The notes under the pieces were generated by a model. It was not told the DNA's origin. It made no database searches and worked only from the letters and a program-made list of their open reading frames with translations. A DNA stretch of 64,000 nt from Hansfordia pulvinata. Its lineage: Eukaryota > Ascomycota > Sordariomycetes > Xylariales. Position 1 is the stretch's first letter; each line of letters starts with the position of its first letter. The position numbers were made by a program, and so were the translations under genes. Where the stretch lies: contig BJKQ01000027.1 in the NCBI GenBank assembly GCA_006538405.1, forward strand, positions 1 to 64,000. The letters are read 5' to 3'. Below, in pieces: positions 44,069 through 54,718 of the stretch.

Positions 44069-45647
44069 TCAGGTCAATGCTGACCGTACGCCCTGCGCCT
44101 CCACCCTGGTCATGGATTTCATCGAGCCGAGCTGCATTTCGAGATCGCGCATGCTGTCCTCTGGCTGCTGTCTGGCCTGCGCCCGCGCCCCTGGCCTGCC
44201 CATGATCGGGTCCGTGTCTGCGTCGTTCTCGCCGTACGCCACGTACACCGCGTGGTCGACCTGAATCTGAGGGCGGCTGACGAACAGGTCGGCTCCGGTA
44301 ATTTGCGATGTCGGGGTTGCGCAGTTGCTCGAGGAGCCCCCGCTGAGCTTCCACAACGGCGCCGATCGGCGGTCTCGGGCCCGGAGCAGGATCTGGATGG
44401 TCGGAAGGCAGGCCGCCACGATAGCGACGCCGGCCTCGACCATGCCCCAGTACAGGTTCGACGTCAAGTTGCCTAGGCATCCACCGAGCGCGTGTCAGCC
44501 ATGGATCTCGTCTGTGGTCTTCCGCATGGAACGCACCGATTCTCTCCTCCTGCGGGACAGGGACGGCCTGGGCCTTCTGGACCGAGCCAATGTTGGCGAT
44601 CAGGGGCTTGGCCATGTTGGCAAAGCGAAGCAGCGAAGCCGCCACCGTGCTGTGGTCTCGGTTAGCGGTGAGCTGCGCTGCCTGCAGCGCTCGCGGAGAG
44701 GGACATACAGGGAGCCCATGAGGAATATGGACATGACGCCGAGCTTCTTGGCCGTGGTGAGGTGCAGCTTCCAGATCTGCCGGGATGTCAGTCTCGAGGC
44801 CGGGATCCGACGCGACGCTCCGCTACGCGACGCGACGCAACGCAACGCAACGCAACGCAACGCAACGCAAGGATGGGGGCGTTACGAACAAATGCCATCG
44901 GCAGCACCAGGATGTATAGATCCAGCAAGAAGCCAGACAGGCTGACCCAGAAGACTATCCACAGGGTCTGGCTGCATTTGTCGGAGAACTCGGCAACGGA
45001 GCCCCAGTTTGCCGAGAAGTTGGCGCCGCATTGGAAGACCTCACTCAGGAAGAACGCGACGGACCACGCCGCCACGAGAGCAATGGACCCGATGATGAGC
45101 TTCCGTGTCTTCTGGATCGAGAAGACCCGAAGATAGAGGAAGAGGAAGCTGCAGCGGATCAAGCCCAGAGTGAGGGGGTGCAGCATGAGGAACGGGTATT
45201 GTATCTGGACGATGGCCCGTCAACACTGAGGACTCGTGGGGGGCGCGCTCTGGGCTAAGTGAGTGGTCGGCGTACCTTTCGGGCCAACGTGAGCTGGGCG
45301 ACCTCGAATGCTGCCAACTCAGCCTTGCCCTGAGGGGCGGCGTGGAGCGGAGGCGAGCCGAGCCCATCGAGAAAGGCTCCGGTGGTCAGCATCGCACTGA
45401 TGCGACAGTCAGGACCTGCAACACGTCAACTCGTGATCTATCGAGGAGGCGCACTGAGGACTCAGGAGGGGAACAGCTATGGGGTTTGACGCACCGTGGC
45501 AGGCACCAGAAGCCAGTCGTCCGCCTTCAGAGGCTGCTTCATCCTCAGTCGCGTCCAGAACTTCAACGGGACGGCGACGGCATTGGCAACAGCCAGGGCA
45601 ATGCTGGCCGCGATCAAGTGCTCCGGGGTCTCATAATACTTGTGCAT
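44069..45647 (-). CDS. PTH11/SAT4-like rhodopsin-domain membrane protein (frame break)
   Basis: Six exons: 45495-45647, 45276-45415, 44890-45204, 44709-44776, 44537-44649, 44069-44472, with good splice signals. The protein would be about 397 residues. Family features: LKADDWLLVPAT in exon 1, GKAELAAFEVAQLTLARK before and IQYPFLMLHPLTLGLIRCSF after intron 2, CGANFSANWG and LDLYILVLPMAF, KKLGVMSIFLMGSL, TVAASLLRFA and NLYWGMVEAGVAIVAACLPT in exon 6, then a hydrophilic tail. These receptors sit in the plasma membrane; PTH11 itself is needed for appressorium development. Exon 2 is one base short: no acceptor choice (45415 or 45396) gives a continuous frame, and the break lies near 45393-45397 (GTGCG where GTGGCG would fit). 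It is either a recent mutation or a sequence error. Confidence 0.82.
44836..44870. repeat. (CGCAA)7 microsatellite in intron 3
   Basis: Seven perfect CGCAA units, preceded by related CGCGA units from about 44826. It falls inside the third intron (44777-44889) of the rhodopsin-domain gene and may vary in copy number between strains. Confidence 0.9.
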
Positions 45648-47025
45648 TTTGGGTCGAGTTGCGTCGTATCAGCTTCACTGTCCGAGATGTCAATGCGAGG
45701 GGTGTTGCGCAGGAACTAGATATGCGGTGCTCACTGGCGTTTTATACATTCAGTGGACGACTGCCCGTGCCTCGAAGCTGTTGGTGTAGGCAATCCACAC
45801 GCAGCCTTGCTTGCCTGCCTTGAGATGGTGACTGGAATGAGACACGGGCCTCCACTTGAAAGGCGCAGTGGCAGTCTCGTCTGCATGCCGCCCAGATACG
45901 CCCCGAACGCAAAGCGCAGGACGGCCGGCTTCATCGTCGTGTGCGGCTACTGACTGACTGTCTGGCTGGCTGGCTGGCTGCCTGCCTGCCTGGGTAGCTG
46001 ATTGGCAATGCTCGACATCAGCTCCCGCCGCATGTTCCAAAGGATCGCGAGCCCCGGCCCAATCATCACCAGATCCGGAAAATGCCCGAATCACCCTGGA
46101 GGTGACCGCCTCTCGTCACTCGCCCTCCCTCGCGGAGAACCCCGCGCTCTTCTTCGGCGCCCGCTTGCGCTAGAAGGCCGTCTCAGTTGCGGGCACAGCC
46201 CCCCAGACTAATCATCGTGAGAGACGGGTCTCAGTAGGTCTCGCAGCGACCGCCTCGGTGGCTTACTGTGACTGTCAGCGAGCGAGTTGAACGAAAGGCT
46301 GCCGCGGAAATGACCTGACGGAGCCAGTCTACCCATTTACGCGGCCTGTGAAGATTGTCACGTCGCGGCTCGAGCCTCCTGTCCGTCCATCCATGTGCTC
46401 GCACGTCGTGAGTGATGGAGGCTGGCGTCGATTGCCCATAAGGCTGAGCCGAGTCGCCCTACGACCGGGGTTTACTCGTAAGCTGTTCCCTGCTCGTAAG
46501 CTGTTCCCTGCTCGTAAGCTGTTCCCTGGACGCAGTCAAATCGACCAGCATTCGAATCCAGGCAGTCTGCGTCCGCCCGATCTCTTCTTCTGATCAAACC
46601 CCTGGCGCGGATTAGCGGGGCGACGTCAGCCGCGCACGCGAATATCGTAGGGAGCAGCGCCCACGGCGGATGATCGTGCTTTCGCGCGCCGGCTGGGCAG
46701 CATGGAAGCGAATCCTCCGTCAGCGGTATTTGGAGGTATAACCTGTTTTCCACGCCGCCGGCCTGTCCTTTGATGACTATAATTGAAAGCTGAGAATCCT
46801 ATATTCTGGGCAGACGGTCTATAGTACACGTCTTGCGTTTGGGATACCTTCTGGGGAGAGTACAAAAGCCGCGCTGCTCGCCAACCAGTGAATGACTGAC
46901 TGCCCTGGAAATCAATTCAATCCCAACACGAAAATCACCGCCTCACTCCTCACGACTCGCCTCTCTGTCCACACGCGCATTGGAGGATTCGCCAATCACT
47001 ACCACAACCACAACCAACATCCGCC
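45648..47025. other. Intergenic with short repeats
   Basis: 1.4 kb between divergent genes. Contains a CTGG/CCTG-type microsatellite at about 45953-45991 and three perfect 18-base repeats listed separately. No gene recognised. Confidence 0.5.
46475..46528. repeat. Three perfect 18-bp tandem repeats
   Basis: CTCGTAAGCTGTTCCCTG is repeated head to tail at 46475, 46493 and 46511. About 500 bases upstream of the Cys-rich secreted-protein gene. Confidence 0.95.
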
Positions 47026-47434
47026 ATGCAGTACCAGATCATCAGCCTCCTGCTGGCCTCCGTGGCCACTATGGCAGCCGCGGCGGACTCCTCCGCACCG
47101 CCGGCGCCGTCCCCGACTCCCACCGGGCCGTTCGAGTCCAAGTCGACGTGAGTACCGTGCCTCGTTCAATCGACGCACGCCACCATCCGAGACCAGCGCA
47201 GCGACTAACAAGACGCGGGACATCAGCTGCGGCACGACCATCTTCGCGAGTGGGGACGACTGCAAAGACGACTGCGGGCGCGACTGCGTCAAGGGCGACC
47301 AGGACCAGTGGGTGTGCCCTTGCTGCTACTCCAGCCCCAACTACGGCGGCCAGTGCTCCGAGGACTGCGGGGCCAGCTGCGAATGGAAGTCCGGGGAGAA
47401 CCAGGGCTGGCGCTGCCCTACCTGCAAGATCTAA
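47026..47434 (+). CDS. Small secreted protein with duplicated 6-Cys motif
   Basis: Exons 47026-47147 and 47227-47434 (GTGAGT donor, ACTAAC branch, ATCAG acceptor), 109 residues. Signal peptide residues 1-20 (MQYQIISLLLASVATMAAAA), then a Pro/Ser/Thr-rich spacer, then a mature domain of about 68 residues with twelve cysteines. Two copies of C-x3-C-G-x2-C-x(7-9)-W-x-C-P-x-C follow each other (CKDDCGRDC...WVCPCC and CSEDCGASC...WRCPTC). The duplicated, disulfide-rich layout suggests an extracellular binding or effector-like protein. I do not recognise the family. Confidence 0.8.
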
Positions 47435-49031
47435 GTCAGAAAGCCCCCGCTTGCAACTTCTTCCATCTTCTTCTCTTCTTCTGCGGGTTGCAGCATTCGT
47501 GGGGTCTTGGTCTTCGGGTGTCGCCATTTACGAGGAATCGGGCCCTGCCGCGGACCCTTGGACTCGGGGCTGTTTCTTGTTAGCCATATTTTAGCATACA
47601 CGCATTTGTGCCTAGGTAATTTCCATCTTCAATTCAGCGATTGCATTGTCACCGCAGCCCTTGCTTGCTGGGCTCATTTGTGAAGCATACCTCTCCGCGG
47701 TGCCGCCGAAGCGACCATGTCCCACTTGGTGATGTGATCCCAATAACAAAAACAACAACGACGCGGGTTTCCATGGTGTCTAATCATTGACTCGTCATGC
47801 CAAGGCCCAAGGTCTTGACGCGTGAAGCAATGCAAGCGTAGAAAAAAGAAGCTTCGGTTCGTATTCAACAAGGGATGTCTATCTAGACTTGGATACTGAT
47901 GTCGTCTGTCCACCGCTCTGGATGATCCCAATATTTCATGCCGAGTTCAGTCTGCCAGGCTCACGTTGCCGTCCACCGCTCGAGGCAGGCACGAGTATTC
48001 AATATAACAGACCTCGCACATCGCTGATATCCCGGCGTTCAAAGGCGCAGACTGGGATAAGGGGGGGGGGGGCGCGGACCGGCAGAGACGCCGGATGGCA
48101 GAGCGCAGCGGGACAGCAAGGCAGTGCGCAGAAGTAAAGCTTTCTATTTCCATAAAGGTAGGTACTGTAGGTTAGGTAGGCAAGCTACCCACCTACACTT
48201 AGATCCAAGCCTGGAACTGATGTGGCCCTGCGCAACCACATACAGGTACCCAAGCTGTGTAAGAGAGAACCAGCTGAGTGCGGCGCTCTCCCTGTCACGC
48301 CCTAGCCAACGCGCAACCTGTGGGAGGATATTCCCCTGTTGCGCCTTTTCCATCCAAAATATGCGCGGTTCGTGCCTTTACTCAACTCAAGGTTTGAAGC
48401 GATTCGAATTTGGAATTGCCGGACTCGAAATTGCAGCCCGCTCTTGCGGACAGGTCCGGCAAACGCCTTTAAACGCCCGGCCTCGCCGCCCTCGCCCCTC
48501 GGCGCCCTCGGCGCCCTCGGGACTCAGCGTCCACGACCCGGTCAACATCCGTTGGGGGGTGGTCCATCGGATGCAAGCGACCGGATTTGCCACCGGCCCT
48601 AGGGGCTTATTGAGAATTCCCTCGCCACAGCACCTAATGTCTAAGGCGCTCACCTAATGTCTTAGGCGCTCACCTAATGTCTTAGGCGCTCACCGGCAAA
48701 ACTCCCAAGATTGACGGGGAGGCAAAGCCACACAAAGACGATGGATTATCTCTAGATAGTCAACTGCTCGGGCGAAGCCTGAGGATTTCCGCAGCGTCCA
48801 GATCCTCGGTGCCTGGGCTAAAAAGCGAAATCCGCCCATACTAGACATGAATAGCCACGGCCGAAGGATGGACTTACCAAAGAACCTGAGGTCGGTGAGC
48901 TCAGTCGAGTCCCGGAAGAGCCATTCGTCATGAGCTATATGATCTGCCGGCTTGACCGCGCAACAGATCTGGACTGCGCGATTCCATGTCCGAAATTTTC
49001 CAGACTTCTCTCCGAGCCATCTTTCGTCAAG
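47435..49031. other. Intergenic region
   Basis: 1.6 kb without a convincing gene. Has a G10 run near 48061-48072, a CGGCGCCCT repeat near 48497-48520 and the 20-base repeats listed separately. Confidence 0.5.
48631..48690. repeat. Three 20-bp tandem repeats
   Basis: CACCTAATGTCTTAGGCGCT is repeated at 48631, 48651 and 48671; the first copy has CTAAG in place of CTTAG. About 340 bases upstream of the GDSL esterase start. Confidence 0.95.
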
Positions 49032-50365
49032 ATGAACGTGTCGCTCCTCGTCCTCTCGTCTTTGCTGTGGGCAGTGGCATATGGTGGAAAGGCGCCGGCT
49101 CTGTGAGTTGACTCCGCTCTGATGAGTGCCTGCCTAGTTGCGCCTTCCATCATGCCAGACACTAACCTCGCTCGCCGGCCGCAGGGTTGCGTTTGGTGAC
49201 TCGCAAACCCTGACCAACGCGGTGCTCAGCCGTAGTGATAGGCTGACCGTCGTGGGTGTCACGAGAGACATTGAATCGAGCATGTACGGGGGCCCGACCT
49301 GGACGCAGTGGCTGACGGGTTGTGGTGTCCGAGGCAAGACAACGCTCATTTCGAATTGCAAGACTGGCATGTACCCTTTCGCGGCGCCGAACGCGGCCAT
49401 CGTAACGGAACCGAAGAACAGCAACCATGACGATGACGATTTCGACGATTACTACGATTCTGACTACGATGACGATGATGAGGTTGCTATGGATTCCACA
49501 CTGAAAGGCCAGTTGGACCAATTCCTGGGCCCGTTCGCAAAGAACAAGTACGACATTGACGCGGATAAGACCGTCGCAAGTCTTTGGTTCGGGCTGACAG
49601 AGGTGGTTCTGGCCCGCGAGAAGAAAAAGAAGAATCCTCTGTTCGATGTCGAGAACGCATACGCGGAATGGATCGAGGCGCTGTTCGAGCAGGGTGTTGG
49701 GAGGTTGATTGACGCAGGGTTCCGCAACATCCTTGTGATGAACCTGTTCCCGGTCGACCGCTCGCCTGGCAACGCACGGAGGGTTGCGGAAGGGCGCAAG
49801 GCGATCCCGTCGAGGGAAGAAATGGACATGTGGAACACAATGCTGCAAAGAGAAGCAGCCGAATGGCAAAGTCATACGGGGGCCAGGATCATGGTGTTTG
49901 ACGTCAACCGTGTACTCAACGGGATCCTCGATCGCCCGGCAGACTGGGGCATCGAGGTAACCAACGACTTCTGCGAGTGTCAAGACCCCAAAAAGACTTA
50001 TTGGCGCCAGCGATGCTACAAGCTGTTCAACAGTTTCCACGATTACCATCACGAGGGGAGGAGATGCGTGCAGGGATACAAGTATTTCTGGTACGACAAC
50101 ATCCACCCGTAAGTCACCCTTCGGAGATCCCCCCCCCACCGCTGGCCATTTGGCCTGTAGAGCTCTTCTCACTGGAGCTTGAGCCTTGCGCGATGTATCT
50201 GATTTGCGATCCAGACAAGTCAATGTGCAGAAAGTCATAGCGCTGCGCGTTTCCGAGTTCCTCCAGAAGGAGCTGGGCGACGATTTCTTCCCCGAATGGC
50301 CGGCCCCCGACAGGCAAAGCATCAAGGACAACTTGAGAGAATGGGGCTTTGGTACTTGGCATTGA
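49032..50365 (+). CDS. Secreted GDSL/SGNH esterase with Asp-rich insert
   Basis: Exons 49032-49102, 49185-50108 and 50215-50365, 381 residues. Signal peptide MNVSLLVLSSLLWAVAYG. Block I reads VAFGDSQT with the nucleophile serine directly after intron 1; block V reads FWYDNIHP with Asp and His of the triad, just before intron 2, whose acceptor CCAG restores frame to VQKVIALRVSEFL. Between them lies an acidic insertion (residues about 108-130, HDDDDFDDYYDSDYDDDDE) that ordinary family members lack. Similar proteins act as extracellular carbohydrate esterases or lipases. The FGDS block has a glutamine after serine (DSQT) rather than the common DSLT or DSYT. Confidence 0.84.
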
Positions 50366-50895
50366 ACACCTTGATAGGCCGTCTCGTCGGTATCGGCGAA
50401 GCTTCGTCAGATCCAAAAACGGTGGAACATGGGTGAGATAGCCAGGTACGGCCCAAGGGAGTCTAGATACCTGCCTGAGATTGGGATCTCGGCTACTTGT
50501 GCGGCTGCGGAAAGCTCATGCACACGATTCGAATTCGGCAGACGGCCGAGCCACGTCGAGAACTGGATCACGTATGGTCTCGACGGGTATATGGAAAGGC
50601 AAATCCCTCTCCTAGAATTCAGATATATAGATACCTATGATTAATGAACCGCTATACCACTATACCACACTTGCCATCACCATGATCGGCCGGGTTGAAC
50701 TGAGAAGCTCGACTCTGCAGATCAGTCCGGTCGTTCAGGCATCGTTTATTTTGCCGGCACAATGAATTCCTGGCAAGATCGGGCGGCATGGAGGGTTCCA
50801 GTCTGATCGCTACCTGTTACTTGACGCCACAGGCCACGAGTGTTCCGTGCGCGTTTCCCATCTTGTCTTCCGGCGCCCAAATCAAACGAAGAGCA
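50366..50895. other. Intergenic between convergent genes
   Basis: 530 bases, 3' flanks of the esterase and the SDR gene. No gene recognised. Confidence 0.5.
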
Positions 50896-51708
50896 TCAAA
50901 CCCTGCCCGTGGAGGAGGTGATGCCGCCATCGACGACCAGCTTCTGGCCCGTGATGTAGCGGGCGTCGTCGGAGGCGAGGAAGGCGACGGCGTCGGCGAC
51001 GTCCCAGGCGTCGCCCATGCGGCCCATGGGGACCTGCTGGTCGCGCATGGCCTTGAAGGCGGCGTAGCCGCCGGGGACGGGGAAGCGCTCGGCCAGGCTG
51101 CGGGTGTAGGGGGTCTCCATGAGGCCGGGGACGACGGAGTTGAGGCGGACGCCCCGGGCGGCGTAGATGACGGCGGTGGCCTTGACGAACTGCAGGATGG
51201 CGGCCTTGGTGGCGTTGTAGGCGACCTGGGGCTTGCCGATGTAGCGCAGGCCGGCGATGCTCGAGACGCACACGATGGCGCCGCCGGGGGGCTGCTGGCT
51301 CTCCATGACGGGCAGGACGTGGTGGCAGGCGAGGTAGACGCTCTTGAGGTTGAGGCCGACCTGCGCGTCCCACGTGCCCTCGGCCATGGTGGCGGGGCAC
51401 CCGGGCTGCGACCCGCCGACGTTGTTGAGCAGCACGTCGATGCGGCCGTGCTTGGCCACGCAGGCGTCGACGAGCGCCTTAACCGACTCGGACGACGTCG
51501 CCTCGGTCGCCACCACGTCGCACGTGCCGCCCTCGGCCGCGATCGCCTCGGTCGTCTTGACGGTGGACGCGACGCTGCGGTTGCCCCCGAAGATGACGGC
51601 GCCCTGCCGCGCCAGCGTGACGGCGCACGCGGCGCCGATGCCCCAGCCGTCGGTCCCCGTCTGTCCGAGGCCGACCACCAGCACCACCTTGCCCGTGAAG
51701 TCGGGCAT
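50896..51708 (-). CDS. Short-chain dehydrogenase/reductase (SDR)
   Basis: Intronless, 270 residues, the classical SDR length. The cofactor loop starts VVLVVGLGQTGTDGWGIGAA (an extended TGxxxGxG), then NNVGG in place of NNAG, the catalytic serine in IVCVSSIAG, and the YNATK active-site Tyr/Lys pair; the C-terminus has FLASDDARYITGQKLVVDGG. No targeting signal, so cytosolic NAD(P)-dependent oxidoreductase. It is divergent from an IlvD/Edd dehydratase over 659 bases. SDR plus IlvD/Edd dehydratase is the enzyme pair of non-phosphorylating pathways for sugars such as L-rhamnose, L-fucose or L-arabinose, so a sugar or sugar-lactone substrate is a reasonable guess. Confidence 0.9.
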   Translation of the reverse strand: MPDFTGKVVLVVGLGQTGTDGWGIGAACAVTLARQGAVIFGGNRSVASTVKTTEAIAAEGGTCDVVATEATSSESVKALVDACVAKHGRIDVLLNNVGGSQPGCPATMAEGTWDAQVGLNLKSVYLACHHVLPVMESQQPPGGAIVCVSSIAGLRYIGKPQVAYNATKAAILQFVKATAVIYAARGVRLNSVVPGLMETPYTRSLAERFPVPGGYAAFKAMRDQQVPMGRMGDAWDVADAVAFLASDDARYITGQKLVVDGGITSSTGRV

Positions 51709-52367
51709 TTCCTTCCAGATGTCTTCCCTTTGGACGATTTATCAGAGTGACAATCTCGGGTTGCTCTGGCGTTTGTTAGTCTGATGGACTCTTGGAGGAT
51801 GTTGGGGTGAGGTGAGCTGAGTTGAGGTGACCGACAAGTGAATATCCAGGGATGACGGGGCGGGTTCGTTGCGATTTCAATTGTTTAGACCGTCGTGGGC
51901 TGTCATGCACTGTCGTTCGTGATAGCATCAGCCAAGCACGATGTGACCTTTGATCAACTGTATCACCCATTTATGATTGCTCAGGCATCTGCCGACCACC
52001 AAAGTGCGGATGCGGAGAAATCCCGTCGGCCATGAGCGGGAGGATCCCCCTCTCGCTCGGCCGGCCGGTCTCCGCCGCTGGTGCCATACTACCTATACCT
52101 AACCAACCATTCAACCCCAACCTAAGGCTTTCGGCCATCGCGTGCTTCTTGCGCGTGGCGCATCGGAGCTTCTCCGAACTGCGGGCTGCTGGCCTCCTGC
52201 ATGCGCATTCGTCTGCCATCAATAAAAGTAGTGGTGGGGGTGGTGGTTGTTGTCGTCGTCGTCGATACTCGTCCATCTTCCAATGAGATCGCATGCAATT
52301 ACGCATCCACCAGTATCGCCTTTGGATTCCTATTGTTCTTCCCATCCCGCGCAACCCTTAGTAAAAA
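51709..52367. promoter_or_regulatory. Bidirectional promoter, SDR / dehydratase
   Basis: 659 bases between divergent starts. Contains the perfect 10-base palindrome CGGCCGGCCG at 52058-52067, with overlapping CGG/CCG half sites of the kind used by Zn2Cys6 regulators, and a GTC/GGT-rich microsatellite at 52215-52266. Confidence 0.45.
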
Positions 52368-54463
52368 ATGGCCGGAGACGCACCTGCTCAAGCGGAGGGC
52401 GCCGCCGCCGCCGCCGCCGCCGCCGCCACGGGGCCGTACAACGCCGACTACGACCTGTCGAGGCCGGTCGACTCGCAACAGCAGGGGCTGCGGCAGGGCC
52501 TCACGTCGTACGGCGACGCGCACTTCTCGCTGTTCCTCCGCAAGGTGTTCATCAAGGCGCTGGGCTACAGCGAGGACGCGCTGGCGAGGCCCATCGTCGG
52601 CATCGTCAACACGTACTCGAGCTTCAACCCCTGCCACGCCAACGTCCCGCAGCTCATCGACGCCGTCAAGCGCGGCGTGCAGCTCCGCGGCGGCCTCGCC
52701 ATCGACTTCCCCACCATCAGCCTCCACGAGTCCTTCTCCAGCCCGACCAGCATGTTCCTCCGCAACCTCATGAGCATGGACACGGAGGAGATGATCCGCG
52801 CCCAGCCCTGCGACGCCGTCGTCTTGATTGGGGGTGAGTTTTACCTACTTTTTCCCCCAACACTCGCAAGCGGGTGTTTTTTTTTTTGTTCTTTTTAATT
52901 TCTTCTTTCTTTGAGATCTAACCCGCGACCACAGGCTGCGACAAGACGACCCCGGCACAGCTGATGGGCGCCATATCGGCCAACAAGCCCGTGGTGCACC
53001 TCGTGACGGGGCCCATGATGCCGGGCTCCCACCGCGGCGTGCGGATCGGGGCCTGCACCGACTGCCGCAACAACTGGGCCTCCTACCGGGCCGGCAAGCT
53101 GGACATGGAGGACATCTCGGCCATCAACGACGAGCTGGCGCCCACCGTAAGTGCCCTCCACGTCATGTCATGTCGCGTATCTAGCCAGCCCCAGCCCCAG
53201 CCCCAGCTGCGGCGAGGCGAGGCGATGCGAGACGAGACGAGACGGTCTACCTGGCTAACAGAGTCGTCCCTCGGGGCGCTGTAGGCCGGCACGTGCGGAG
53301 TCATGGGGACGGCCAGCACCATGGCGTGCGTGCTGGTCGCGCTCGGGCTGATGCCCTTCTCCGGGGCGTCGGCGCCCGCCGTGTCGTCGAGCCGGCTGCG
53401 GATCGCGGAGGAGACGGGCGGCATCGCCGCGCGCATGGCGACGACCCCGGAGCTCAAACCGCAGGCCATCCTGACGCGCGAGTCGTTCCTCAACGCCATC
53501 ACCGTGCTGCAGGCCGTCGGCGGCTCGACCAACGCCGTCGTCCACCTGCTGGCCATCGCGGGCCGCCACCCGGGCGTGGCCGGCTCCGTGACCCTCGACA
53601 CGTTCGACGAGATCGGCCGCCGGACCCCGCTGCTGGTCGACCTCAAGCCCAGCGGCGACAACTACATGACCGACTTCCACAACTCGGGCGGCATGCTGGC
53701 GCTGCTGCGCGAGCTGGCGGGGCTGCTGCACCTGGGCGCGCCCGCGTACAGCGGGCGCACGCTGGGCGAGGAGATGGCGGCCGCGACGCTGATCCCGGTG
53801 CCGCGCGAGCTGAGCGTCATCCACCCCTTCGGCCAGCCGCTGCACCCGGCCTCGTCCCTGGCGGTGCTGCGCGGCAACCTGGCCCCCGGGGGCGCCGTCG
53901 TCAAGGCCAGCGCCTCCAAGGATCGCCGGCTGCTGCGGCACGCGGGGCGCGCCGTCGTGTTCGCCGGCGCGGCCGACCTGGCGCGGAGGATCGACTCGCC
54001 GGACCTCGACGTCGACGCCGACAGCGTCCTCGTGCTCCAGGGCATCGGCCCCAAGGGGAACCCGGGCATGCCCGAGGCCGGCATGATCCCGATCCCCCAG
54101 AAGCTGGGCGCCCGGGGCGTCGCCGACATGCTACGCCTGTCCGACGGCCGCATGAGCGGCACCGCCGGCGGCACCATCGTCCTGCACGTCTCCCCCGAGG
54201 CCGCCGACCCGCGGTCCGTCCTCGGCGTCGTGCGCGACGGCGACCTCATCACCTGCGACCTCGACCGGAGGTCCCTCACCGTCGACCTGTCGGACGACGA
54301 GATTGAGGCCCGGATCCGGGCCCGGGCCGAGGCGACGGCGACAGCCGAGGAGAAGCAGCAGCCCGCGGAGAGGGGGTATCGGGGGCTGTACAAGCGGACT
54401 GTGCTGCAGGCGGACAGGGGAGCAGACTTTGACTTTCTGACGGCGTTTGGTCCCGACTCGTGA
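52368..54463 (+). CDS. IlvD/Edd family dehydratase (sugar-acid dehydratase-like)
   Basis: Exons 52368-52833, 52935-53146 and 53285-54463, 618 residues. An alanine-rich N-terminus (GCC repeat) is followed by the dehydratase core: FNPCHANVPQLIDAVKRGV, GGCDKTTPAQLMG with an Fe-S ligand cysteine spanning intron 1, GACTDCRNNW, GTCGVMGTASTMA with another ligand cysteine after intron 2, AVGGSTNAVVHLLAIAGR, GPKGNPGMPE and LSDGRMSGTAGG. The enzyme eliminates water from 2,3-dihydroxy acids: valine/isoleucine precursors or aldonic acids. There is no clear mitochondrial presequence, and the SDR and sugar-type transporter neighbours favour an aldonate dehydratase over branched-chain amino-acid synthesis. 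Confidence 0.92.
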
Positions 54464-54682
54464 TGCTCAGGTACCAGAATGTAGGCATTCAATGTATTAT
54501 TTTTGGGGGGGTTTGCTGCGCTCCAGCCGAGATGGCTCCTCCGACAAATCAATAATGCGAGACCTGCAGCGTGGCTTGGATGTATCCGGACATATGAGCT
54601 GCTAGTAGTCAGACCGCAGGGCCGAAGTAGGAGATCGGCTACCATTTCTTCGAGGTCACAGTAAGCTGACCGCGGAGACTCA

Positions 54683-54718
<36 letters not shown>

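Noticed and set aside
49162..50331. 389-codon minus-strand frame
   Set aside because: Antisense of the GDSL esterase, whose plus-strand frame has a signal peptide, catalytic blocks and matching introns.
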